DNA of 64,000 nucleotides, taken from Lethocerus indicus. Its lineage: Eukaryota; Arthropoda; Insecta; Hemiptera; Belostomatidae. Numbering within the stretch: the stretch's first letter is position 1; each line of letters opens with the position of its first letter. Below, in pieces: positions 54,001 to 61,690 of the stretch. The stretch covers positions 5,820,034-5,884,033 of the forward strand of contig JACDQD010000006.1 in NCBI GenBank assembly GCA_019843655.1. Direction: 5' to 3'. The notes beneath the pieces were generated by a model that had not been told where the DNA came from, searched no databases, and was given only the letters and a program-made list of their open reading frames with translations. A program made the position numbers and the translations under genes.

Positions 54001-54033
54001 GTAATACGTACAACCGCAAAAGGCAAAAAATAG
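43348..54033 (+). CDS. SMC2: SMC2, condensin core ATPase, 20 exons, 1,177 aa
   Basis: Exons: 43348-43515, 43860-44009, 44143-44304, 44661-44771, 44992-45129, 45816-46296, 46811-46986, 47568-47686, 47861-47999, 48079-48225, 48608-48812, 49414-49549, 49820-49944, 50222-50415, 50822-50965, 51171-51365, 51933-52133, 52312-52527, 53078-53287, 53917-54033. All phases close, giving 1,177 residues (human about 1,197). Order: N-terminal ATPase lobe with Walker A GFNGTGKS at 32-39 and Q-loop Gln147; first coiled coil ~170-500; hinge ~503-668; second coil ~670-1,000; C-terminal lobe with LSGGQ at 1085-1089 and Walker B LYILDE ending Asp1113-Glu1114. It pairs with SMC4 in condensin to compact mitotic chromosomes. 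Hinge and lobe sequences match SMC2 rather than SMC1, 3 or 4. The C-terminal tail is short, ending TTAKGKK. Confidence 0.98.
44143..44304 (+). CDS. SMC2: SMC2 exon 3 (residues 107-160, Q-loop)
   Basis: Carries [20 protein letters not shown]. Gln147 is the Q-loop residue that senses ATP and Mg2+. Acceptor follows a long pyrimidine tract; phase 0 at both ends. Confidence 0.97.
44661..44771 (+). CDS. SMC2: SMC2 exon 4 (residues 161-197)
   Basis: Encodes [20 protein letters not shown] and the first heptads of the coiled coil, ending KLKEMDE at donor GTAAAT. The end of this exon and its donor are duplicated 100 bp downstream in the intron. Confidence 0.97.
44841..44897 (+). repeat. Duplicated exon 4 end with decoy splice donor in SMC2 intron 4
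   Basis: Positions 44,841-44,897 copy 44,741-44,797 at an offset of exactly 100 bp, with roughly 80-85% identity by eye. The copy includes the last ten codons of exon 4 (KLKEMD kept, final Glu changed to Lys) and the donor GTAAATTCA. Using the second donor would add 100 bases and lead to an in-frame stop (TAA near 44,840), so the copy looks like a non-functional decoy. Confidence 0.8.
45816..46296 (+). CDS. SMC2: SMC2 exon 6 (residues 244-404, first coiled coil)
   Basis: The longest exon, 481 bp, rich in Glu, Lys and Gln heptads, and ending in the conserved [19 protein letters not shown] segment. The exon ends one base into Met404, donor GTATGT. Confidence 0.96.
47861..48812 (+). CDS. SMC2: SMC2 hinge exons 9-11 (residues 502-666)
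   Basis: Exons 47,861-47,999, 48,079-48,225 and 48,608-48,812 encode the dimerisation hinge, from [18 protein letters not shown] to [12 protein letters not shown]. The hinge binds the SMC4 hinge (family knowledge). The exon 9 donor GTAATA is weak, but both neighbouring phases fit. Confidence 0.95.
50976..51022. repeat. (TA)n microsatellite in SMC2 intron 15
   Basis: About 47 bp of TA dinucleotides beginning roughly 10 bases after the exon 15 donor, unusually close to a splice site. Confidence 0.95.
53078..53287 (+). CDS. SMC2: SMC2 exon 19 (residues 1070-1139, signature motif and Walker B)
   Basis: One exon holds both C-terminal ATPase motifs: [14 protein letters not shown] (signature) and [20 protein letters not shown] (Walker B and D-loop). 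The region is nearly invariant in the family. Confidence 0.98.
53917..54033 (+). CDS. SMC2: SMC2 exon 20, terminal exon
   Basis: Encodes [20 protein letters not shown], then a short tail ending TTAKGKK and TAG at 54,031-54,033. No canonical AATAAA is visible in the next several hundred bases, so a variant signal is probably used. Confidence 0.96.
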   Translation, partial: FIIVSLKDGMFNNANVLYRTKFVDGMSTVIRTTAKGKK

Positions 54034-54895
54034 TCCTCCTGTTTAAGAATTTTATGTGTTACATATAATTTGACAAGTTAAAGATATTTGTAATATTTTA
54101 AACAGTTTTTGTAGTTTTTGTAAATTTTAAAGAAAAGCAACATTTTTTGTTACATTCCTGAAGGAATTCATTCTTATGTTATATAGATTAGAGATAATGT
54201 TTTCTACTTGTAATAATTTTTTATTGTATCAATATATTTATAATGACTAAAACAAAATGAGTAAAGTGCAATCTAAAAGAGATTTGTTACTTATGTCTGT
54301 TGAATAGAGTATAGAAAACAATTAATGCTCTGTGAAATACTATTTTTTTCCAAGAATATTAAGTTTGTGCCATAAGATTAATTCAGATGAACTGGAATAT
54401 TTTTGGAGAAATTGGAAAATTATATCTTGTTTGTTTCTGTCTTTTTCAAGTTATTATTTATCTTCCTTTTGCTCATTATCTGTTTGCTTCCTTTTGATGT
54501 TCATTACAACAGGTTCTGTGCAGCATTATAGCCTGTTGTAATAACATCACATCTAAATTCCTAATATTATTTGCACAGGTTAACTGCTGGTTATAGACTA
54601 TTGCTAATTTTTTGTTCTTTAATATTAATTTTAAAAACCTTGGTCTTAATAGAAAAATGCATTTATTTCATTATTTTATTTGTATATTAAAAGTAAACAA
54701 TAACATTTTTTTATCATATAAATGTATTTCAGGAATGTTTATTCAACATTTAAAATGCATTAAAATTGAAAATAGTGCACTAATATAATGTTAAATATAA
54801 ATAATAATATATTTATACTATATTATAGCTAGGTGTCGCTATCAGTCAACTAAAATTTAATGGGTGACTAAAATAATTTTACAGTGATTGCAGAA
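54034..54895. other. Convergent 3' intergenic region between SMC2 and MTHFS
   Basis: 862 bp of AT-rich, CpG-poor DNA between two facing stop codons. The 3' UTRs of the two genes may overlap here. No other feature recognised except the MTHFS polyadenylation candidate. Confidence 0.7.
54738..54743 (-). terminator. Candidate polyadenylation signal for MTHFS
   Basis: AATAAA on the minus strand about 155 bases after the MTHFS stop codon. Confidence 0.4.
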
Positions 54896-55128
54896 TTATA
54901 ATTTGTCATATAGCACAGCATTAACTAAGAAATCATTGGGTGTAACAGGAATACTGTCAACAATCTGTTCCCTGAAAGCCAAAGCGATAGCTTTGAAGTG
55001 TGTTCCATTTTCTTGCTTGCACTGTGACATGCACGTCAAAAACCTATCATAGTAACCTTTGCCTCTTCCAAGACGTTCGCCTTCAAGTGTGAATGCTAGC
55101 CCAGGTACCAAAACTATATCGAGACCTC
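54896..55128 (-). CDS. MTHFS: MTHFS exon 4 (residues 119-195)
   Basis: Begins GGLDIVLVPGLAF after acceptor TTTAAAG and contains ERLGRGKGYYDRF. Ends NAVLYDKL and TAA at 54,896-54,898. Includes IALAFREQIVDSIPVTPND, a conserved C-terminal family segment. Confidence 0.96.
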
Positions 55129-55248
55129 CTTTAAATACAAAATATCGAATATTTATAATTAAATATGAATTGAAGAAGAAACCTTTGTAAAATTATTAAA
55201 CAAAGGTAGAGAAGTGTATATTGTTTGAACAAGAGTTTTTTCTTTTAT

Positions 55249-55302
<54 letters not shown>

Positions 55303-56244
55303 AATTATTTGTTCAGAGCTATTTTTTACCATTTGATAATGCATCTTCTCGTCCTTCTGGAGTCATTGGCTGAGCTATGTTCCATTTATTTCTGGGTAAA
55401 CTGTAATAATCATCTAATGAGGCCAGTTTCACTAATTTCATTGTGTTGCCATTATACCTAAATTTAAAAAATATGCATAAAATGAAAAAACGGCAAAGTA
55501 ATAAGCAGTGTATATAAGTATAACTTGTTTACATTAAACATTTTAGACATTAGACAATTTCTATATCTGAAGTTACATGAAATGTATAATATGGTAAAAG
55601 CTCAAAATATACTTATGATTAGACAGTAAACAGTATAATATAATGTGCTGTTTAATATTATTAATAATACATAGTGAGATATACTATTCAGCATTTGTAT
55701 GTAGACATGAGATTATCACTTACAAACCAACCAATAATGTGATTAGAATCACTTCAATACAGTATAATGTTAACAGAAGTTTATGTTAACATTAATTTAC
55801 ATATAATTAAAAAGAAAGGCCTTACCATGGTATGAAGCACTGTTTCTCATTTGTTAAAACATGTTTAACAATTTCTTCTGTGCGTATTTCATCATCCATA
55901 TTGAGGTAAACTCCAATACGAGAACTATTCTTGAAGATGGGTAAGTCAAATAACTGTCAAAGGAATATTTAAAGTAACAAAATATAAATAGTGAACAAAT
56001 ATTATTAATAAATACAATTTATCTTATTTGTTATAATGTGTCATATATTTGTGAAAATTACATTATAAAATTACTGTTGCACTTAAATAAATTTTGATAA
56101 TAAAAACAACATACATGACAACTTAAAAAAAATCAATATTCATACCAGTTTTATAACTGCTTTTGACTGAAGCTCTTTGCTCTCTTTACTAATTCCAGCA
56201 ATTATTTTTTTCATTTGTGTCCTCATTATTGCCTTTGTAGTCAT
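54896..56244 (-). CDS. MTHFS: 5-formyltetrahydrofolate cyclo-ligase (5,10-methenyl-THF synthetase), 4 exons, 195 aa
   Basis: Exons 56,146-56,244, 55,826-55,953, 55,330-55,457 and 54,896-55,128 join in phases 0, 2 and 1 to 195 codons (human about 203). The enzyme converts 5-formyl-THF and ATP to 5,10-methenyl-THF, returning stored folate to one-carbon metabolism. Visible motifs: DDEIRTEEI (~51-59), the NKWNIAQP folate-site segment (~97-104), and ERLGRGKGYYDRF at 136-148, the nucleotide/phosphate-binding signature. The start MTTKAIMRTQMKKIIAG lines up with the family N terminus. One oddity: GLAFTLEGERLG has Thr where many relatives have Asp after the Phe. The gene converges on SMC2. Confidence 0.96.
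55252..55299. repeat. (TA)n microsatellite in MTHFS intron 3
   Basis: About 48 bp of TA dinucleotides within the 201-bp intron 55,129-55,329, making up about a quarter of it. Confidence 0.95.
55330..55457 (-). CDS. MTHFS: MTHFS exon 3 (residues 76-119)
   Basis: Completes Trp76 and runs YNGNTMKLVKLASLDDYYSL, then RNKWNIAQP. Acceptor AATTTAG, donor GTAAAA. Confidence 0.95.
55826..55953 (-). CDS. MTHFS: MTHFS exon 2 (residues 34-76)
   Basis: Reads LFDLPIFKNSSRIGVYLNMD and DEIRTEEI, ending CFIPW across the splice site. Acceptor TTTGACAG, donor GTAAGG. Confidence 0.95.
56146..56244 (-). CDS. MTHFS: MTHFS exon 1 coding part (residues 1-33)
   Basis: ATG at 56,244 opens MTTKAIMRTQMKKIIAGISK; donor GTATGA, phase 0. 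Bases just before the ATG (TTCACAG|TG) look like a splice acceptor, so a noncoding or short coding upstream exon is possible. Confidence 0.85.
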
Positions 56245-56894
56245 CACTGTGAACATTTTTTTAAAGAGACATTATTACCTTCTTTGGTTATGTATAAATT
56301 ATTAGTACATTATTAGTATTGCCTAACAATTAATGGTTCAAGCCTTTCTTGCTGTTTTTTCCAAACTTTTATTACAATTTAAATTGTTATCTAACATTTT
56401 AAATATTAAAGTTAATTTGGAAGAATATAGTTATTATTTGTGCTTTAAAAATTATTATCATAATTTTAAATTTGTATTATTAATTAAACATTTAATCAAT
56501 TGTTAAATACACATTTTGAAACAAAAATTAAATGTAATACTACCATACTAATTAATAAAAATAATTGTATACTATTTCAATGTCACTATTTTCCCTGTAT
56601 GCTTTCTCTTGGTGTTGATAGATTAAAGCTCAAAGGGAAAAGAGAACTTCCTAACTGGTATTTTTATGGCTACAATATTGTTTTATCAAAAAATAACGAA
56701 CTTATTGCAATTGCACAGAATAGTAGGCACAGACTAGTACATAAGAAGGAAATAAAAATAATGCTTTCAGGCTATTTTGAATGAAAAAAACCATAAATAA
56801 TGACGGAATAGACTGATACCGATAACCTTTGACTTTAAATCGATAAGCAATAAAACGAAATTTGTAAAGCTGGCAGCATGCAGTACAAGTACTT
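56245..56894 (-). other. CpG-poor region upstream of the MTHFS start, possible 5' UTR intron
   Basis: CpG stays scarce to about 56,790 and then rises. If the CpG-poor domain marks transcription, the MTHFS start site would lie near 56.8-56.9 kb, making most of this region a first intron. An open frame at 56,500-56,784 (plus) has no recognisable motif. Confidence 0.3.
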
Positions 56895-56904
56895 CTATAT
56901 ATAA
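56895..56904 (-). promoter_or_regulatory. Possible MTHFS TATA-like element
   Basis: TTATATATAG on the minus strand at the edge of the CpG-poor domain. It is nearly palindromic and would also serve the plus strand, so the assignment is weak. Confidence 0.2.
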
Positions 56905-57870
56905 GGACGCACCGTTATGATAATATCAGATCTGATTTAAAATAACAACTGCCCTGATTGATAAATCTATCTAAACAATTATTCATGGAAGTGTAAAAAG
57001 GAGACACGAGTAGGTTATATCAGCATAGGTTACCGATTTTATTACTAGTCTTAAACAACAGAATCTTTTATTTTATTCATACAACATTATCATTTCAAAG
57101 GAACATTACTGAGCGCTGAGATATTAATAAGCAATAGGTTTTAAATTAAACAATTTGACTAGATTGTTTCAATTTTTTATGGGCCTTTTAAGGTCACGTG
57201 GTTGGCTCAGCTGATAATAGGTGTTACCAAGCCACTCGGCGCAGGTCAAAACACCAGCGATATGCCGGCTAGTTTTTTGAAGTACATATATGAAACAATA
57301 ATAATTTATAATCTTTTTAAGTCATCCAAAATAAAATACCATGTACAAAAGAAATTCGTTTCTATTTTCATACACGGAAATAGAGAATCTATAAAGAAAG
57401 TTCGTTTCGCCGACATGTCTATCAAATTCAAAAGTTGCGTAACCTTCTTTCGGCAAGTAGCCATTAGTAACTCTACCGCGCTTGCTAAAACCGTGTCTTA
57501 GAGAAAATGTTTTAAAACCTACGGCTTATTTTTAATCAATTAATTAGGCTAACGATTAAATAAATTCGTTTCGATAATAAACCATACGGATTTTAAATGC
57601 AGTTATGAACGCACCTCGGGGAGTTGAATCGGAAAAACGTTACACCGTGGCCAAACCGAAAATGAAACTCCAGCATCTTCAGCGCTCACGTTTGTGCACA
57701 GCGGTATCGGCAATTCAAATGTTTACATCGATAGAAACCTGGAGACTACGAAAAGAATAGAAAGGTAAGTGCCATCTACTTTATTTATTGTATGGGGCGA
57801 ATAATTGATTTGCAATTCAGAAGCGGGGACATGCAGCGACTGTACAGATTAGTACGCCATTTTTGTTCAT
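56905..57870. other. CpG-rich intergenic DNA
   Basis: No gene recognised. A GC-richer patch at 57,190-57,280 contains a Pol III A-box-like string but no convincing B box. Several short open frames have no motifs. Confidence 0.5.
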
Positions 57871-57901
57871 GAACAAAACGGTTTATCGGTACTTTGGCTG
57901 A

Positions 57902-57959
<58 letters not shown>

Positions 57960-58167
57960 GTTAGCTAATAAGTAATGGCCGTTTCTTGGCACTCCATTTC
58001 AATGATCTTAAAATAAAAAAAATTAAGGTCAACAAAAAAATCTCATATACTATCTTATAGAGAAAAGAAAGCTCTTTCGAATAACAATAAAACAATATGC
58101 CAAAACACTTTTTTATTCACGCGCTAATTCAAATTGAAAAAACTGCCATTACTTATTAGCCAACCCA

Positions 58168-58233
<66 letters not shown>

Positions 58234-58263
58234 TCAGCAAGGTACCGATAAACCGTTTTGTTT
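57871..58263. mobile_element. Palindromic (TA)n element split by a mariner-like MITE
   Basis: Arms 57,871-57,902 and 58,233-58,263 are inverted copies (about 31 bp; core AACAAAACGGTTTATCGGTA), each followed inward by TA dinucleotides (57,905-57,955 and 58,172-58,231). Removing the inserted MITE leaves arm-(TA)n-arm, a hairpin-like element. The arms match far too well for chance. Confidence 0.7.
57956..58168. mobile_element. Mariner-like MITE, 213 bp
   Basis: 24-bp terminal inverted repeats: TTGGGTTAGCTAATAAGTAA on the left, and on the right its reverse complement with one mismatch in 24. Both ends are flanked by TA, the mariner target duplication. The terminal sequence resembles mariner elements of the mellifera type (TTGGGTTGGC...). 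No transposase remains, so movement would depend on an autonomous relative. Confidence 0.85.
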
Positions 58264-59074
58264 ATAACCATTTAAGTATATATAATAAGGAATTCGCTAT
58301 TCTCTCGTCCAGAGTGCAAAACCAATCGTTTGGTACAAAATCTTACGCTATTGTATTATTATACTATGATAACAATATTCCGAGGCATCGCTCCTGATGA
58401 TACCTCTATGAATATTTTAACAATCTTAATATTATCTTTTCATCTTACACCAACCGATCACAGGATGAAGTGAAAACTGAAGGGCGCCGTTGTATATAGG
58501 CTGCTAATGCACTTTGACTAATAGAACCTTGTAGTAAATCGAGAAATACTCAATAAACACATAAAATTTATTAATTTTTGTCGTAAACTAAGTTATTAGG
58601 GATCAAACAAACGACTGAGCTCAGTTACTGTATAATATAACGGGCAGTAATTAAAAAGATTTCTTAAATCCAAGATTGTGAAAATCCATCCTGATCACTG
58701 GCTATAATAAGGGTAGGTATGACAGCGTTATCTTTAAGTTCACGGCTGAGGGGTCTTGGCGTCAACTCTGCCTCGGATGACATAACGCACTTAGAAGTTT
58801 CTACTGGGGACTTAAAACTCTCAAGTAGAACAATACAAGCAAGGAGGCTTCTTCACTTTCCCGGCCACGGCTCTCTTTATCACTTTATCTTTGTTTTTCT
58901 CCCGTCCTCTCTCGTTTTCTCTCTTTCTCTCTCTCTCATGTTGTATTGAGTAAGATTGAGTAAGATATGTCGTCCAGTGTTATTTGTTTCGTTTTATAGT
59001 GTAATTTAGTGAGAATAGAATATGAAATCAAGGTGGCCTTCAGAGGATACCCGATATACTCGGGGGGTTTCAAC

Positions 59075-59078
<4 letters not shown>
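58264..59078. other. Intergenic DNA, no gene recognised
   Basis: CpG is present at moderate density. A pyrimidine-rich CTCTC run lies at about 58,910-58,937. The 76-codon open frame at 58,719-58,949 shows no motif. Confidence 0.5.

Positions 59079-59133
<55 letters not shown>
59079..59133. repeat. (TA)n microsatellite
   Basis: About 55 bp of TA dinucleotides, the rightmost of the long TA tracts. Confidence 0.95.
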
Positions 59134-59137
<4 letters not shown>

Positions 59138-59346
59138 GAATGCTGTCGAAGAAAACTTTAACTTTAGGTTTATTTCGGGTTAGAGAGAACCCAAACTGTT
59201 GCTTATTCGCGACATTACTTTGTTCTCAGCCAAGTTCTGTTTCAGACTTGTGATTTGAAAGGTAAGTTTAAGGTCATTCATAAAATCCTTAAACTCTTCA
59301 GTGAAATAGTTTAACATACCTGTTTTGTGGTCTGCGAGGGGTTGGA

Positions 59347-59776
59347 GTACCGTAGATTTCGTGTGTTTCTGTCTCCTCTCGCTGGTTTGGTCTTTTGCTA
59401 AACCGGTTTCGGCTGCTCGCCATCCTCAGTAGCGGTGTTCGTCACTTTGGATGTTTTTTGGGTATCCTCACTGCCACCCACCTCCCTTTTTTATCGACAA
59501 TCCGACATAAGCCCATTAACAAAAATCCCACACCCCCCTCCCATCACATAGAAGACAAAACCACACGCCCCAAAACACAATAACGACACACGACAAACAG
59601 ACAACTACCACAGTACAAGTGACAGTAACAGTGACAGTGCAGTGAGGATGCCCGAAAAACATCCAAAGTGCCAAAAGTGACTAACACCGCTACTGAAGAT
59701 AGTGAGCAGCCGAAACCAGGTCTAGCAAAAGACTAAACCAGCGAGAGGAGACAGAAACACACGAAATCTACAGTAC
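59347..59776. mobile_element. Foldback-type element with ~130 bp inverted-repeat arms
   Basis: The left arm 59,347-59,474 and right arm 59,639-59,776 are imperfect reverse complements along their whole length, enclosing a 164-bp A/C-rich spacer. Shared landmarks include GATTTCGTGTGTTTCTGTCT and CCTCTCGCTGGTTT. A 13-bp direct repeat, CTTCAGTGAAATA, lies outside the left arm at 59,296-59,308 and at the right end, 59,776-59,788. It may be a target duplication or part of the element. No protein is encoded. The family is not recognised. Confidence 0.8.
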
Positions 59777-59788
59777 TTCAGTGAAATA

Positions 59789-61490
59789 TTTCGACGGTAT
59801 TTATTCGTGTGCCTATAGTGTGCTATGAATTTACACAATAATTGGGTTGTTCGCGTGTAAGTTGAACAGGTTGAAATTGTTGTCCAAATAATAACATGCT
59901 TTTAAACATATGTATACATAAATTTCGAAAATATATTTTCTGTTGTAATTTTATCGGTAAGATTCAATATTAAAAAAACCATCATGCGCTGGTACATTGC
60001 GTTTTGTTTTTATTGAGTTTTGAAAACGAAAATAAATTACACGTTTGGGAAAATTGCGTTCGGTCGTTTATGGTTTAAGTTTCAACTAGAAATGAGGAGT
60101 CTACTTGAGGACAGTAGAGTTCTTATCATTGTAGAGAGAGCAATATTATGTATTGGGTGGGAGGGTGTGATTAGTTTTGTGTTTGAGTAGTGGGGGTTTC
60201 GGCCGGTAGATGGAGCGGCGGTCGGCCTGCTCCAACCAGCCAGTGGCATTCTGCCCACCGCAGGCGAAGCATCCCTCCACCGCCACCGGTTATCTTCAGA
60301 GACGTTTTACCTCCTTCTAGCGTATTAGTTCGCGTACTTCCATTACTTGGAGTTCGTTGACGAAAGATTGGTACTCCGAGTCCCAAATCAAGTAAGTCAA
60401 CAGGACCACAGCTGGAGAATTAGCAATCTCGAATTATTATTTTTGAGTCAAAATTTTTTATTTTCATAGAATAATAAAACGCTCCCAAATAATGGTCAAA
60501 ATTGTTCGGTTACATTTATCGTATAATCCTCCTTATATTTAAGAGCTGGCTAAACTCGTCGAAATTTGGATTTCGCAATACTTATTTCAACACTAGTGGT
60601 GTTACTTATGTACAATATATGGCAGATCTGTACTCGTGCTTTATTGTATAGTCAACAATTTGATCTCAAGGGGCAAAATCTCGATGTTTTCGAGTCTCTA
60701 GTCACCAAACTAACGCTCATTCATTTTGGCTACATTTTGACTACCTACCTTATATCAAGGGTATAATAGACTTATTTGAACCGGAGCACAGTGAAATGAT
60801 TGAGAACACGAATATATGTCCCATTTGATTAATTTCAATCTGATTATTGGCGGAGAAATTGAAAAATACTTTGGGCTACGATTCAAATTTAGTTCTAAAC
60901 ACCCCTCAATTAAAAAAGACACCACTAACAACGTATTGAAATGTGTATTATTATATCCGAAATTTAGATAGTGGAAATGGTATTCACTTACGTTTCATGT
61001 TTCCCCGATTTCTTATAACTGGTTATGCATATTCTACTTTATTTATGTTAAGGCATATTATTCTAAGTGATTGGTGATGAAGGAGTTTCAATAATTTAAA
61101 AACAATTTATCGTCTTTATGTAACAAAAGAATTTCACTTTATTTATTCAAAAATGGTTAAATTCAGTCGATTTTCCTAAAATAATGTCAAGATTAATTAT
61201 CCCAGCTTCTGTACCTTTTCGATCTCGGATTAAACTGGTTTCCGCTTTCGCAATAATTTTCGGGGAGAAAGGAGTGAATTTTGAATAGAGGCCGTATAAT
61301 TGAATATGGAATAAACACATTTCCTCAAATTTCTCCTTCCGGGAGTTCAAATTAAGCCGGCCTAATGTCCTCCTTGACAATGAGCACAGTCGTATTCAGA
61401 ATAAAATTAACGGCGACGATACCAGACCCGCATAACAGTCGTGTAATTCAGTTTCAGTATCCAACACCGTATGCGGAATAATAACACGAG
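59789..61490. other. CpG-rich intergenic DNA
   Basis: No gene recognised. A GC-rich stretch at 60,170-60,310 carries a 71-codon minus-strand open frame without a known domain. The rest is AT-rich with scattered CpGs. Confidence 0.5.
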
Positions 61491-61690
61491 GGTGGTTTGA
61501 TAAGTATGATAAAGAAAATAGTTTTAACACCGTTTTTTGAACAAAATTGTTTTTATTTTTCAACATAATCTCCGTTTAGGGAGATACACTTCGTCCCTCC
61601 AGTTTCCTATTTTTTCATCCTGTTGGAAAAATATTATTTTCATAGCATGTAAAATGGATATAAATTTACCTTACTTATCAAATCATCATA
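61491..61690 (-). mobile_element. Internally deleted mariner-family element with transposase C-terminal remnant
   Basis: On the minus strand, 61,553-61,594 reads TKCISLNGDYVEK then TAA, the characteristic C terminus of mariner transposases (KCI.L.GDYVEK). It lies about 60 bp from one end. The flanks at 61,491-61,513 and 61,666-61,690 are imperfect inverted repeats sharing TTTGATAAGTA. The rest of the transposase is missing, so this is a dead copy about 200 bp long. Confidence 0.75.

Noticed and set aside
57195..57260. Pol III A-box-like string suggesting a SINE or tRNA
   Set aside because: The required B box is missing or badly mismatched, and there is no A-rich tail or target duplication.
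60171..60386. 71-codon Gly/Pro-rich minus-strand open frame
   Set aside because: GC-rich stretch without domain or gene context; could be transposon debris but no family was recognised.
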